A stretch of DNA of 64,000 bases. Origin: CSSed11-175R1 sp041685735 (GTDB lineage: Bacteria > Actinomycetota > Nitriliruptoria > Nitriliruptorales > Nitriliruptoraceae). A program made the position numbers and the translations under genes. Shown here piece after piece: positions 9,266 to 17,825 of the stretch (position 1 is the stretch's first letter; each line of letters opens with the position of its first letter). The stretch spans positions 42,830 through 106,829 of the forward strand of contig JAWLFE010000005.1 of the NCBI GenBank assembly GCA_041685735.1, written 5' to 3'. The notes under the pieces are model-generated. The model was not told where the DNA came from, did not search any database, and was given only the letters and a program-made list of their open reading frames with translations.

Positions 9266-10291
9266 GTGGCGAAGGTCACGCTCAGGGATGTCGCGGACCG
9301 GGCCGGTGTCCACCCCTCCACGGTGTCGCGGGCGCTCGACCCGCAGAAGGGCTCGCTCGTCAACGAGGAGACCCGGACGCGGATCCGTGTCGCGGCCGAG
9401 GAACTGGGCTACCAGGGCAACGCCGTGGCCAGCGGTCTGCGCCGGGGCCGCACCGGCACCCTGGGGGTCATCGTCCCCGACCTCGGCAACCCGTTCTTCG
9501 CCCCCCTGCTGCGAGGTGTCGAGAACCACCTCGAGGGTCGCGGGCTGATGGCGCTCATCGCGGAGACCCAGGACGACAACGGTCGGCTGAGCCGGGTCCT
9601 CGACAACCTGCTCGCCAGGCGGGTCGACGCCATCATCGTCACGAGCGCCCGCAGTGGCGACGAGCGCGTCCTGCGTCGGTCGCAGCAGCAGATCCCCGTC
9701 GTCCTGGCGGTCCGTGACCTTCCCGGATCCGGGATCCCGGCGATCACCCACGACGACGAACGCGGCGGCCGACTCGCGGCACAGCACCTGCTCGAGCACG
9801 GCCACCGCCGTGTCGCACAGTTGCGCGGACCCCGGGATGTCTCCTCCTTCCGAGGACGGGGTGCCGGGTTCCTGAGCCGCATGAACGAGAGCGATGTCAT
9901 CGTGGTCGAACCGGATGACACCGCGACCTACCCACGCCTCGCCGAGGGTCGCCGGCTGATGGAACGCCTGCTCGCGCAGGGCGATGCGCTGCCCACCGCG
10001 ATCTTCGCGCACAACGACCTGATGGCCTTCGGGGCCCTGGAGGCGCTGGCGAGCCAGGGCGTCTCCTGCCCGCGGGATGTGGCCATCGTCGGCTACAACG
10101 ACACGCCGATGACCGCGTTCACGGCCCCGCCGATCACCACGGTCAGGCTCCCCGGCTACGAACTGGGACGCATGGCCGCGGACACCGCCGTGAGCCTGAT
10201 CGAGAACGGCGAGCAACCGGCCACATCGCTGTCCCTGCCGCCGGTCCTGGTCCCCCGGGCGTCGACGCTCGGGTGGCAGCGCAGGCCCTGA
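9266..10291 (+). CDS. LacI-family transcriptional regulator
   Basis: This 341-residue regulator starts at GTG 9266, with GAGGGAG just upstream; the in-frame TTG at 9224 has no such site. The N-terminal helix-turn-helix TLRDVADRAGVHPSTVSRAL and hinge EELGYQGNAVASGLRRG are classic LacI. A periplasmic-binding-like effector domain follows from about residue 65 (LGVIVPDLGNPFFAPLLRGV; PTAIFAHNDLMAFGALEAL; DVAIVGYNDTPMTAF). It is divergent from the transporter operon and convergent with the E1 beta gene, so it sits between two operons sharing one operator motif. It probably represses both until a sugar or derivative binds. Confidence 0.93.
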   Translation: MAKVTLRDVADRAGVHPSTVSRALDPQKGSLVNEETRTRIRVAAEELGYQGNAVASGLRRGRTGTLGVIVPDLGNPFFAPLLRGVENHLEGRGLMALIAETQDDNGRLSRVLDNLLARRVDAIIVTSARSGDERVLRRSQQQIPVVLAVRDLPGSGIPAITHDDERGGRLAAQHLLEHGHRRVAQLRGPRDVSSFRGRGAGFLSRMNESDVIVVEPDDTATYPRLAEGRRLMERLLAQGDALPTAIFAHNDLMAFGALEALASQGVSCPRDVAIVGYNDTPMTAFTAPPITTVRLPGYELGRMAADTAVSLIENGEQPATSLSLPPVLVPRASTLGWQRRP

Positions 10292-10292
10292 C

Positions 10293-11273
10293 TCAGGACT
10301 GCACGACCTTCTGCGCCGCCGCCACGATGCGTTCCACCGACGGCAGGAACTCGTCCTCCAACGCATCCGAACTCGGCAGGGGGATGTGCGGCGTCGTGAC
10401 CCGGGTCAAGGGACCATCGAGGTGCCAGAAGCACTCCTCGCCGACGATGGAGACGATCTCCGCTCCCCACCCGCACAACCGTGGGTTCTCCTCGACGGTG
10501 ATCAGACGGCTGGTGTGCTTCACCGACTCGACGACGGTCTGCGTGTCCAGCGGCACCAGCGAGCGCAGGTCGATGACCTCGGCCGAGATGCCGAGGCCGT
10601 CGAGTTCCTCGGCGGCCGACACCGCGCGCGGGACCATGGAGGCGAGCGCGACGATCGTGACGTCGCTGCCCTGCCGGATCGTCGTTGCGACCCCAAGTTC
10701 GTCGACGATCTCGCCGTCGGGGACCTCGCCCTTGGTCGGGTACAGCGACTTCTGTTCGAAGAACACCACCGGGTCAGGGTCGCGGATCGCCGCGGCCAAG
10801 AGCCCGATCACGTCTTTGGGGTTGGAGGGCGCGACGACCTTCAGCCCGGGGATCGCCATCGCCCAGTTCTCGACCGCCTGGGAGTGCTGCGCACCGAACC
10901 GCAGGCCACCGCCGTTCGCGGTGCGGATGACCAGCGGCATCGTGACCTGGCCGTCGGTCATGTAGCGGGCCTTGGGGATCTCGACCGCGACCAGGTCCCA
11001 GCAGGTGGCCAGGAAGTCGGAGAACATGATCTCGGCCACCGGCCGCAGCCCGGTCATCGCCGCGCCCATGGCCGCGCCGAGGATCGCCTCCTCGGAGATG
11101 GGCGTGTCGCGGACCCGTTCCGGGCCGAACTCATCGAACAGTCCCTTGGTGGCCTTGAACACGCCACCGGCCGCGGCGATGTCCTCGCCGAGGAAGTGGA
11201 CCGACGGATCGCGACGCATCTCCTGCGCGAGTCCGCGCGCAACCGCATCGCGGTAGGTGATCAGTTCCGCCAT
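10293..11273 (-). CDS. 2-oxoacid/acetoin dehydrogenase E1 component, beta subunit
   Basis: This 326-residue protein is a Transket_pyr plus Transketolase_C E1 beta subunit. Landmarks are HFLGEDIAAAGGVFKATKGL, DTPISEEAILGAAMGAAMTG (the Glu that activates thiamine diphosphate), and the C-terminal LITVEENPRLCGWGAEI. It would form a heterotetramer with the E1 alpha encoded immediately upstream; the genes overlap by 13 bases. The enzyme class decarboxylates 2-oxoacids or cleaves acetoin and passes the acyl group to a lipoyl E2. No E2 or E3 gene lies in this operon. The BudC-like SDR in the co-regulated operon favours an acetoin or alpha-hydroxyketone substrate over pyruvate, but this is inference. 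Confidence 0.88.
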   Translation of the reverse strand: MAELITYRDAVARGLAQEMRRDPSVHFLGEDIAAAGGVFKATKGLFDEFGPERVRDTPISEEAILGAAMGAAMTGLRPVAEIMFSDFLATCWDLVAVEIPKARYMTDGQVTMPLVIRTANGGGLRFGAQHSQAVENWAMAIPGLKVVAPSNPKDVIGLLAAAIRDPDPVVFFEQKSLYPTKGEVPDGEIVDELGVATTIRQGSDVTIVALASMVPRAVSAAEELDGLGISAEVIDLRSLVPLDTQTVVESVKHTSRLITVEENPRLCGWGAEIVSIVGEECFWHLDGPLTRVTTPHIPLPSSDALEDEFLPSVERIVAAAQKVVQS

Positions 11274-12292
11274 GACGCACCCCCGTTCGCCCAGAGGTTG
11301 GTATAGGCCGCCTGGATGTCGGGTGGTGGTGCCGCCTTCGCATCCTCGGTGGCGGCGTCGACGTCGGCCTGCGCATCGTCCTCGATCGCCGTCAGCTCAG
11401 CCTCGTCGATACCGTCGTCCACCAGCAGCGCCCGGTAGGTGGGGACCGGGTCACGTTCGAGCCAGGCGGCGACCTCGTCGTCCGGTCGATAGGTGCCGGG
11501 GTCCGCACGGGAGTGACCACCGTGCCGGTAGGTCTTGGCCTCGATGAGCGACGGACCCTCGCCGGCCCGGGCACGATCGATAGCTGCCGACGCGACCTCG
11601 TAGACCGCATCCGGGTCGTTGCCGTCGACGATGATGGACTCCATGCCGTAGGCCACTGCGCGGTCGGCCGCCGGGTGCTCGACCGCCGTGACGTCACCGA
11701 TGGCGGTGTACTCCATGTACAGGTTGTTCTCACACACGAACACGACCGGCAGGTTCCAGACCTTGGCGAAGTTCAGCGCCTCGTGGAACGCCCCGATGTT
11801 GGTGGTGCCGTCCCCGAAGAAGCAGACCGCCACCTGCCCGCTGCCGCGCACCTGGGCGGACCAGGCCGCACCGTTGGCGATCGGCAGGTGGGCGCCGATG
11901 ATCGCGTAGGAACCCATGACGCCATGCTCGACGCTGGTCAGGTGCATCGAGCCACCCTTGCCGCCGCAGACGCCACTGGCCCGACCGAGCAGTTCGCCCA
12001 TGACGCCGGCCATCTCGGTGCCGCGCGCCAGGGTGTGCGCGTGCCCGCGGTAGGTGCAGAAGGTGTAGTCGTCGTCACGCATCGCCTCACCGAAGCCGGC
12101 GGCGATCGCCTCCTGACCGAGCGACAGGTGTGAGGTGCCCTTCACCAGGCCGTCCATGAACAGCCGGTAGGCGCGCTCCTCGAAGCGCCGCAGGCGCACG
12201 ATCTGGCGGTAGAGACCGAGTCGCGTGTCGCGATCGACATCGCGGTCAGCCCCGGTGGCCGTGTCGGATGGGGGTGTCTGTGTGAGGGTCAT
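11261..12292 (-). CDS. 2-oxoacid/acetoin dehydrogenase E1 component, alpha subunit
   Basis: This 343-residue E1_dh family protein binds thiamine diphosphate through CFFGDGTTNIGAFHEALNFA ... ENN, the GDG-X(~28)-NN motif. MDGLVKGTSHLSLGQEAIAA and TYRHGGHSRADPGTYR are typical E1 alpha blocks; the phosphorylation-loop-like region is RHGGHSRAD. Start ATG 12292 lies ten bases after the M24 gene stop. The length of about 340 and the motifs resemble AcoA of acetoin dehydrogenase and bacterial PdhA equally, so the substrate is unresolved. It belongs to the operon M24-E1 alpha-E1 beta controlled from the promoter at 13719. Confidence 0.88.
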   Translation of the reverse strand: MTLTQTPPSDTATGADRDVDRDTRLGLYRQIVRLRRFEERAYRLFMDGLVKGTSHLSLGQEAIAAGFGEAMRDDDYTFCTYRGHAHTLARGTEMAGVMGELLGRASGVCGGKGGSMHLTSVEHGVMGSYAIIGAHLPIANGAAWSAQVRGSGQVAVCFFGDGTTNIGAFHEALNFAKVWNLPVVFVCENNLYMEYTAIGDVTAVEHPAADRAVAYGMESIIVDGNDPDAVYEVASAAIDRARAGEGPSLIEAKTYRHGGHSRADPGTYRPDDEVAAWLERDPVPTYRALLVDDGIDEAELTAIEDDAQADVDAATEDAKAAPPPDIQAAYTNLWANGGASWRN

Positions 12293-12302
12293 GGTGCTCG
12301 CT

Positions 12303-13565
12303 TCAGTATGCGTTGGTGACGACGAGTTCCTCGGCGGGGAACAGCGTCAACAGCTCGCTGCCCTCCGCGGTCACGACGACCTCTTCCTCGATGCGGGCGG
12401 CCGAGTGGCCGTCGTCCGCCGGCCAGAAGGTCTCGAGGGCGAAGACCATGCCCTCCTGGATCTCCACGGGGTGCTCGAGGGAGTTGAGCTTGGAGATGAC
12501 GGGACGTTCGTGCAGCCCGAGTCCCAGGCCGTGGCCGAACTGCAGGCCGAACGCCTCCATCTCGGAGGAGAACCCGAACTCGCCGGCGTCGGGCCAGACC
12601 CGGGCGATCTCATCGGTGCCGACACCCGGCTTGACCAGTTCGATCGCGGCGTCGATGAGCTCCCGCGCCTGCTTGTAGGCGTCGCGGTGGGCCTGGGTCG
12701 CGCGGCCGACCGCGAAGGTCCGGTAGTAGCAGGTCTTGTAGCCGTTGAAGGCGTGGATGATGTCGAAGTAGGCCTGGTCCCCCGGGCGGATGAGCCGGTC
12801 GGAGAACACGTGGGGATGCGGGCTGCACCGCTCCCCCGCGATCGAGTTGATCGCCTCGACCTGTTCCGATCCCATCTCGAACAGGCGCTTGGTGGCCAGC
12901 GCCACGATGTCGCTCTCGCGTACCCCGGGCTTCAGGGCCTCGTAGATGTCGTGGTAGACGCCGTCCACCATCGACGCGGCCTGGGACAGCAGCAGGATCT
13001 CGTCGAGGTTCTTGATCTCTCGTGCGTCGAGCATCACCTGCTGCCCGTCGCGCACGTCCAACCCGGCGCCCTCGAGCGCGCGGAGGAACGGGATCTCGGC
13101 GACGTCGACACCGACCGGCAGGTCGGCGACCCCTTCGTCGCGCAGCACCTCGGCGATCTCCTGTGCTGCAGCGGTCGGCAGGCCGCCGACCGGTGAGATC
13201 GCCCCCTGGAGCCCGGCGTTGCCGCCACGGGAGTGGTCGCTGCGCAGCCAGGGTGAGTGCAGGCGATGGTTCACCGCCGCGGAACCGAAGTCCCAGATCC
13301 AGGGCTCCCCGGTCCGGGTCAGCAGGGCCCATCGTTCGGTCTTGTTGTAGCCCCACGTGCCGATGTGTGTACTGGTGAGGTAGCGGATGTTGCTGCTCTC
13401 GAACACCAACAGGGCACCGAGGTCGCTGGCCTCGAGCGCCTGGCGGGCCCGCGCCACCCGGTGGTCACGCAGACGCTGGAAGTCGACGCGCTGCTCCCAG
13501 TCGACGCTCTGGATCCCCGGGGCCGCGATCGCGCTCTGCGCGAACTCTGTGCTGGTCGCTGTCAC
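12303..13565 (-). CDS. M24 (Xaa-Pro peptidase/DddP-like) metallohydrolase with Asp-to-Cys ligand change
   Basis: This 420-residue protein starts at GTG 13565 with GGGAGG five bases upstream. It has a creatinase-like N-terminal domain (DLGALLVFESSNIRYLTS) and a pita-bread C-terminal domain. Metal-site landmarks: FDIIHAFNGYKTCYYRT, FGHGLGLGLHERP, FALETFW and RIEEEVVV. The first Asp is present, but the second ligand, 11 residues later and normally Asp (as in PepP), is Cys. Family members include aminopeptidase P, creatinase and the DMSP lyase DddP; the role here is unknown. As first gene of an operon with E1 subunits it probably acts on a pathway intermediate rather than on proline peptides. Confidence 0.8.
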   Translation of the reverse strand: MTATSTEFAQSAIAAPGIQSVDWEQRVDFQRLRDHRVARARQALEASDLGALLVFESSNIRYLTSTHIGTWGYNKTERWALLTRTGEPWIWDFGSAAVNHRLHSPWLRSDHSRGGNAGLQGAISPVGGLPTAAAQEIAEVLRDEGVADLPVGVDVAEIPFLRALEGAGLDVRDGQQVMLDAREIKNLDEILLLSQAASMVDGVYHDIYEALKPGVRESDIVALATKRLFEMGSEQVEAINSIAGERCSPHPHVFSDRLIRPGDQAYFDIIHAFNGYKTCYYRTFAVGRATQAHRDAYKQARELIDAAIELVKPGVGTDEIARVWPDAGEFGFSSEMEAFGLQFGHGLGLGLHERPVISKLNSLEHPVEIQEGMVFALETFWPADDGHSAARIEEEVVVTAEGSELLTLFPAEELVVTNAY

Positions 13566-13790
13566 GGAGGCCTCCCGATCCGCCTGTGCATGGACGTTCC
13601 GCCGGTGTGGGCGTCCTCGCGCGCCCCGGGCCCGGCCCGGCCCGCGTGCTGTCGATCACCGGCTGCGACGCCTGCAATCGATTGTTCCCGATTGCACACT
13701 ACGACCCACGTCCGCCCGTGTCAAGCGTGACCGCAGCGCCCCGCCGAGCGGTCGGTAGCGTGGCGTCGACGACGACGATGGGTCGCACAC
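13566..13790. other. Divergent intergenic region
   Basis: This 225-bp region separates the M24 gene from the membrane protein gene on the other strand. It holds the minus-strand promoter-operator at 13674-13724 and a GC-rich cccgggcccggcccggcccg stretch at 13625-13643 in the M24 leader. No clear plus-strand promoter was recognised. Confidence 0.6.
13674..13724 (-). promoter_or_regulatory. Promoter with LacI-type operator for the M24-E1 operon
   Basis: On the minus strand, TTGACA (13719-13724), a 17-base spacer and TAGTGT (13696-13701) are followed by GCAATCGATTGT on the plus strand at 13674-13685 and a CGATTGC half-site at 13689-13695. The layout matches the module at 9041-9091 element by element, including the GTGCAA extension next to the -10 box. 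The leader to the GTG start is about 120 bases. Confidence 0.8.
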
Positions 13791-15218
13791 GTGGACGTCC
13801 TCGGTGCGGAGGGCTACGGGTTGGCCCGCGAACTGCTCCAGCGCGGGATCGGCGGGCTGTACGTCCTCGCCTTCGTGGCGGTCGTCCACCAGTGGCGCCC
13901 CCTGCTCGGTGAGCACGGCCTGACACCGACCCCCCGGTTCCTGGAGCGGATGACCTTCCGTCGCGTGCCGAGCCTGTTCCACTGGCGGTACTCCGACCGG
14001 CTGGCGGTGGGGCTCGGCTGGGTGGGGATCGTGCTCGCCCTGGCCGTGGTCGTCGGCATCCCGCAGCGCGCCGGCACGCCCGCGACCGTCGCGGTCTTCG
14101 CCACCCTGTGGCTGCTCTACCTGTCGTACGTCAACATCGGCCAGGTCTGGTACGCGTTCGGCTGGGAGTCGATCCTGCTCGAGGCCGGGTTCCTGGCCAT
14201 GCTGCTCGGGGGCTCCGACGTCGCGGTCCCGTGGCCGACGCTGGTGCTGCTGCGCTGGCTGCTGTTCCGGGTCGAGTTCGGGGCGGGGCTCATCAAGCTG
14301 CGCGGTGACCGCTGCTGGCGCGACCTGACCTGCCTCGACCATCACCACGAGACCCAGCCGCTCCCGGGGCCGCTGAGTGCGTCCTTCCACCACCTCCCGG
14401 CGTGGCTCCACCGCATCGAGGTGGCCGCGAACCACGTGACGCAACTGATCGTGCCGTTCCTGCTCTTCCTTCCGCAGCCGGCCGCAGGCGGCGCCGGGGT
14501 CGCCATCATCGCGACCCAGGGGTGGCTGCTGCTCAGCGGCAACTTCGCCTGGCTGAACGCGGTCACGATCGTGCTCGCCACGTCTGCCCTGCCGGACGCG
14601 TGGTTCGGCCGGGTCGGCGAGGTGGCTGCGGCTGCATCCCTCGCCGGTGTCCCGGTGTGGTTCGGTGCCCTCGTGCTCGTCGTCGCCGTCGGGCAGGTGG
14701 TGATGAGCTGGTGGCCGGTGACCAACATGCTCTCACCACGCCAGCGGATGAACGCCTCGTTCAACCCCCTGCACCTCGTCGGGACCTACGGAGCGTTCGG
14801 CAGCATCACCCGTCATCGCTTCGAGCTGGTCATCGAGGCCACCTGCGACCCGACCCCCGGCCCCGACAGCGCCTGGTCGGCCTACGGCTTCGTGGCGAAA
14901 CCCGGCGATCCGAACCGCCGTCCACCGCAGGTCGCGCCCTACCACCTGCGGCTCGACTGGTTGCTGTGGTTCGCCGCGATGTCCTCCGCGCCGACGCGGC
15001 AGCATCCATGGTTCTCCGCGCTGCTGCGCCAGCTGCTCGACGGCGACCCGCTGATCCGACGGTTGGTCCGTCACGATCCGTTCGACGGCCAGCCGCCGAC
15101 GGCGGTCCGGGTCCGCCGCTACCGCTACCACCTGCGATCGCGCCGCGAACGTGCCGCCGACGGTCGGTGGTGGGCACGCGAACCCGTGGGCCTGGCGACG
15201 GGCATCATCCCGCGGTGA
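13791..15218 (+). CDS. Lipase maturation factor family membrane protein
   Basis: This 475-residue protein starts at GTG 13791. It resembles vertebrate LMF1-type proteins found in many actinobacteria: LSYVNIGQVWYAFGWESILL, FRVEFGAGLIKLRGDRCWRDLTCL, and the C-terminal soluble part FGSITRHRFELVIEATCDP ... HPWFSALLRQLLDGDPLIRRLV. About seven hydrophobic segments are visible. The vertebrate protein helps fold secreted lipases; the bacterial function is not established. It is transcribed divergently from the M24 operon and stands alone, with a convergent hydrolase gene downstream. Confidence 0.88.
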   Translation: MDVLGAEGYGLARELLQRGIGGLYVLAFVAVVHQWRPLLGEHGLTPTPRFLERMTFRRVPSLFHWRYSDRLAVGLGWVGIVLALAVVVGIPQRAGTPATVAVFATLWLLYLSYVNIGQVWYAFGWESILLEAGFLAMLLGGSDVAVPWPTLVLLRWLLFRVEFGAGLIKLRGDRCWRDLTCLDHHHETQPLPGPLSASFHHLPAWLHRIEVAANHVTQLIVPFLLFLPQPAAGGAGVAIIATQGWLLLSGNFAWLNAVTIVLATSALPDAWFGRVGEVAAAASLAGVPVWFGALVLVVAVGQVVMSWWPVTNMLSPRQRMNASFNPLHLVGTYGAFGSITRHRFELVIEATCDPTPGPDSAWSAYGFVAKPGDPNRRPPQVAPYHLRLDWLLWFAAMSSAPTRQHPWFSALLRQLLDGDPLIRRLVRHDPFDGQPPTAVRVRRYRYHLRSRRERAADGRWWAREPVGLATGIIPR

Positions 15219-15234
15219 GCATCCGACCGCCTGG

Positions 15235-16050
15235 TCAGTGGATCAGGAACGCCGCGAGTTCCGCAGCGACCGTCGCCGGTGCATCGATGGGGAGCAGATG
15301 GCCGGCATCCGGGACCACGGCCAACGAACTCCCCGGGATCAGCGCGTGCAGTTCGTGGGCCTGTCCGACCGGCAGCCACGCGTCCTCGGCACCCCACAGG
15401 ATGTGCACGGGCAGGTCGAGCTCGCCGTACCGCGGTTGGATGTCGTCGGTCCACCGTTGGTCGTTCTGGGCGATCTGTCGGTACAGCGCCGCCCTGCCGC
15501 GCGCACCCGCCCACGGAGCTGCCAACCGGTCGACCACCGCATCCGGCAGGCGGTGCTTCGCGGCCCAGCCGATGTAGCCGCGGACCAGCCCGTCATGAAC
15601 GGGATCGGGCAGCGCGCTCAGCACCTCGGCGTGCTGTTTCGCGAGCTGGAAGAACCCCGTCCCCCACGGTGCGACGGAGACGGCGTCCAGGAGCGCCAAC
15701 CGCCGGTAGCGGCAGCCCTCCATGAGCAACCCACGGAGCGCGATCGTGCCACCGAAGTCGTGACCGACGACATCGGGTTCCTCGAGGTCCCAGTGGTCGA
15801 GCAACGCCGCGAGGATCCGCGCCTGCGCCGCCAACGACACGTCCTGTCCCGCCGCCTGCTCACTGACGCCGTACCCGGCGAGGTCCCAGAGGTACACCTC
15901 GAAGCGGGGGGCCAGCGCCGCGGCAACCTCATGCCAGATGATCGACGAGAACGGCGTGCCGTGCAGGAGCACCACCGGGGGTCCCGCACCGATCGTGTCC
16001 CACCGGATCGTTCCTTGGTCGCTGTCGAAGCTCTGGGACAGCTGGGTCAT
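15235..16050 (-). CDS. Alpha/beta hydrolase with Asp nucleophile (epoxide hydrolase/dehalogenase type)
   Basis: This 271-residue protein starts at ATG 16050, with GGAG upstream. The oxyanion motif is LLHGTP and the nucleophile elbow is VVGHDFGG, with Asp where serine hydrolases have Ser. That, plus DLAGYGVSE, ILWGAEDAWLP and the C-terminal DAGHLLPIDAP His, is the pattern of epoxide hydrolases and haloalkane/haloacetate dehalogenases. It most likely cleaves an epoxide or carbon-halogen bond. It is convergent with the LMF-like gene and divergent from the Sua5-like gene. The exact substrate cannot be inferred. Confidence 0.82.
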   Translation of the reverse strand: MTQLSQSFDSDQGTIRWDTIGAGPPVVLLHGTPFSSIIWHEVAAALAPRFEVYLWDLAGYGVSEQAAGQDVSLAAQARILAALLDHWDLEEPDVVGHDFGGTIALRGLLMEGCRYRRLALLDAVSVAPWGTGFFQLAKQHAEVLSALPDPVHDGLVRGYIGWAAKHRLPDAVVDRLAAPWAGARGRAALYRQIAQNDQRWTDDIQPRYGELDLPVHILWGAEDAWLPVGQAHELHALIPGSSLAVVPDAGHLLPIDAPATVAAELAAFLIH

Positions 16051-16217
16051 GCCCGTCTCCTTGCCGCCGCGTCCGGTGTCCGACCCACGGGTTGAGCGGT
16101 GCAGCACAACCTACGCCAGGCGGCACCGTCGATGTCGATGTCGATGTCGGTGTCGTTGCGTCCGTCCGGGAACCCGTCCCCCTCCCTGCCATCACCCAGG
16201 GCGGCTGCCGGGACGGC

Positions 16218-17255
16218 ATGGCGTCGAGGCGCCGTAGGCTGCAGGTCCGATCCTGGCGCTCCGTCGAGGAAGGTGCGATCCTGGCCGAGGTGCTCCGCCC
16301 CGATGCTGCGGGTATCGCGGCCGCGGTGCGCATCCTGCGTCGCGGCGGTGTCGTCGGCATGCCGACCGAGACGGTGTACGGCTTGGCGGCCGACGCGCTC
16401 GATCCCGCCGCGGTCGGCCGGATCTTCGCGATCAAGGGCCGGCCCGCCGACAACCCGGTGATCGTGCACCTGCACACGGCCGGGCAACTGGGGCAGGTCG
16501 TTGCGGCGACGACGCCGCTCGCCGAACGGCTCGCGAGGAGCATGTGGCCCGGACCGTTGACCATGGTGCTCGACGTCGGTGATGCGGTGCCGCAGGTCAC
16601 GACCGGCGGGCTGCGCACCGTCGCGGTCCGGGTTCCCGACCATCCGGTCGCCGCGGAGCTGCTCGCCGCCGTCGGTCGACCCCTCGCCGCGCCATCCGCG
16701 AACCGGTCGGGGCGGCCGTCACCGACGACGGCCCAGCACGTGGTTGCGGACCTCGGCGACGACCTCGGGGTGGTGCTCGACGGAGGCCCGTGCCCCGTCG
16801 GTGTCGAGTCGACGGTCGTCGACGCCAGAGGCGATGAACCCATCGTGCTGCGTGAGGGGTCGATCGGTCGCGAGGAGCTGCGGTCGATCGCCGGCTGCGC
16901 TGCGACGACGGCCCTTGCCCCGGGAGCGGTCGACCTGGAGGCGTCCCCCGGGACCCGCTACCGACACTACGCCCCGACATGCGCGCTGGAGATCGTCGAG
17001 GCTGCGGACGCCGCCGCACGCGCGGGCGAACTGTCCGGGACCGGCCTGCGCGTCGGGCTGGTGGCCTCCTCCCCCGCCCCCGCCGGAGTTCACGGCATCG
17101 CCCACTTCGCGGACGCTCCCGACCTGGCGCGGCAGCTCTACGCCGCGCTCCGTGACGCAGAGCTGGCCGGGGTCGACATCCTCGTCGTGGAAGCGGTCCC
17201 CGAGGCCGGTGTTGGCCGCGCCGTCATGGACCGACTGCGCCGCGCCGCGGACTGA
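16218..17255 (+). CDS. L-threonylcarbamoyladenylate synthase (Sua5/YrdC family)
   Basis: This 345-residue protein would make threonylcarbamoyl-AMP from threonine, bicarbonate and ATP, the first step of the t6A37 tRNA modification. The YrdC domain is clear: GGVVGMPTETVYGLAADAL, AIKGRPADNPVIVHLH, WPGPLTMVLD, RVPDHPVAAELL, PLAAPSANRSGRPSPTTA, VGVESTVVDA. The C-terminal Sua5 domain starts after about residue 220 (PGTRYRHYAP), so it is the long Sua5 type rather than short YrdC. Start ATG 16218 is chosen because the upstream in-frame extension is a GTCGAT repeat translated as Val-Asp and is not conserved in the family; GTG 16290 is an alternative. Confidence 0.9.
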   Translation: MASRRRRLQVRSWRSVEEGAILAEVLRPDAAGIAAAVRILRRGGVVGMPTETVYGLAADALDPAAVGRIFAIKGRPADNPVIVHLHTAGQLGQVVAATTPLAERLARSMWPGPLTMVLDVGDAVPQVTTGGLRTVAVRVPDHPVAAELLAAVGRPLAAPSANRSGRPSPTTAQHVVADLGDDLGVVLDGGPCPVGVESTVVDARGDEPIVLREGSIGREELRSIAGCAATTALAPGAVDLEASPGTRYRHYAPTCALEIVEAADAAARAGELSGTGLRVGLVASSPAPAGVHGIAHFADAPDLARQLYAALRDAELAGVDILVVEAVPEAGVGRAVMDRLRRAAD

Positions 17256-17288
17256 CCGATCCGCGTCCGCCGCCCGACCCCGCACGCA

Positions 17289-17795
17289 TCACGACCTCTG
17301 CTGACGCTGGATCGCCTCCAGGACGAAGATGGCACCGGTGGAACCGGGCACCAACCACTGGGCGACACGCAGGCGCCGTTGGGCGGCCGCGACGTCGGGG
17401 GGCGTGGCCGCGATGGGGATGGTCGCGGTGGCAACGGGGACGTCGCCGCCGCGCATGACACGTTGCCCGGAGATGCCGGATTCGGCGGTCGCGAGCATCG
17501 CGACGGCGGTCACCACGGTGCGCAACCAGCGGACGCCGGTGGATCCCTGGCCGCGACCAGCCGGGGTGGGGACGAGCCGACCGAGCACGAGGGCGCTGCC
17601 AACGTGCGTCAGCAGCGCCGTCCCGGCGATGGGCGCCCACCGGAACCACCCGGCGTTGGCGACCCGGGTGCGTTGCGTGTGATCGTCGACCTCGATGGTG
17701 GCGCCATTGAGTCCGACGGCCCCCATCAAGGCGCCGCCGAACCATGTGGCCAGTGCGATGTCGTGGAGCACGGTCAGGGTGGTTGTACGGTTCAT
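17289..17795 (-). CDS. Four-helix membrane protein, unknown function
   Basis: This 168-residue protein starts at ATG 17795 with GGGAG upstream. It has four hydrophobic stretches: TLTVLHDIALATWFGGALMG, WAPIAGTALLTHVGSALVLG, WLRTVVTAVAMLATAES and LRVAQWLVPGSTGAIFVLEA. The helix containing His-Asp and the TWFGG motif recall small actinobacterial integral membrane proteins of unknown role. It is convergent with the Sua5-like gene and divergent from a DUF1990 gene. Confidence 0.65.
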   Translation of the reverse strand: MNRTTTLTVLHDIALATWFGGALMGAVGLNGATIEVDDHTQRTRVANAGWFRWAPIAGTALLTHVGSALVLGRLVPTPAGRGQGSTGVRWLRTVVTAVAMLATAESGISGQRVMRGGDVPVATATIPIAATPPDVAAAQRRLRVAQWLVPGSTGAIFVLEAIQRQQRS

Positions 17796-17825
17796 GGTGA
17801 GTCTCCCACCCGAGCGAGGCAGCGC

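Noticed and set aside
16128..16151. GTCGAT repeated three times plus GTCGGT near the Sua5 gene
   Set aside because: Only about 3.5 copies, and codon-like GTC/GAT is common at this base composition. I treat it as low complexity in the leader.
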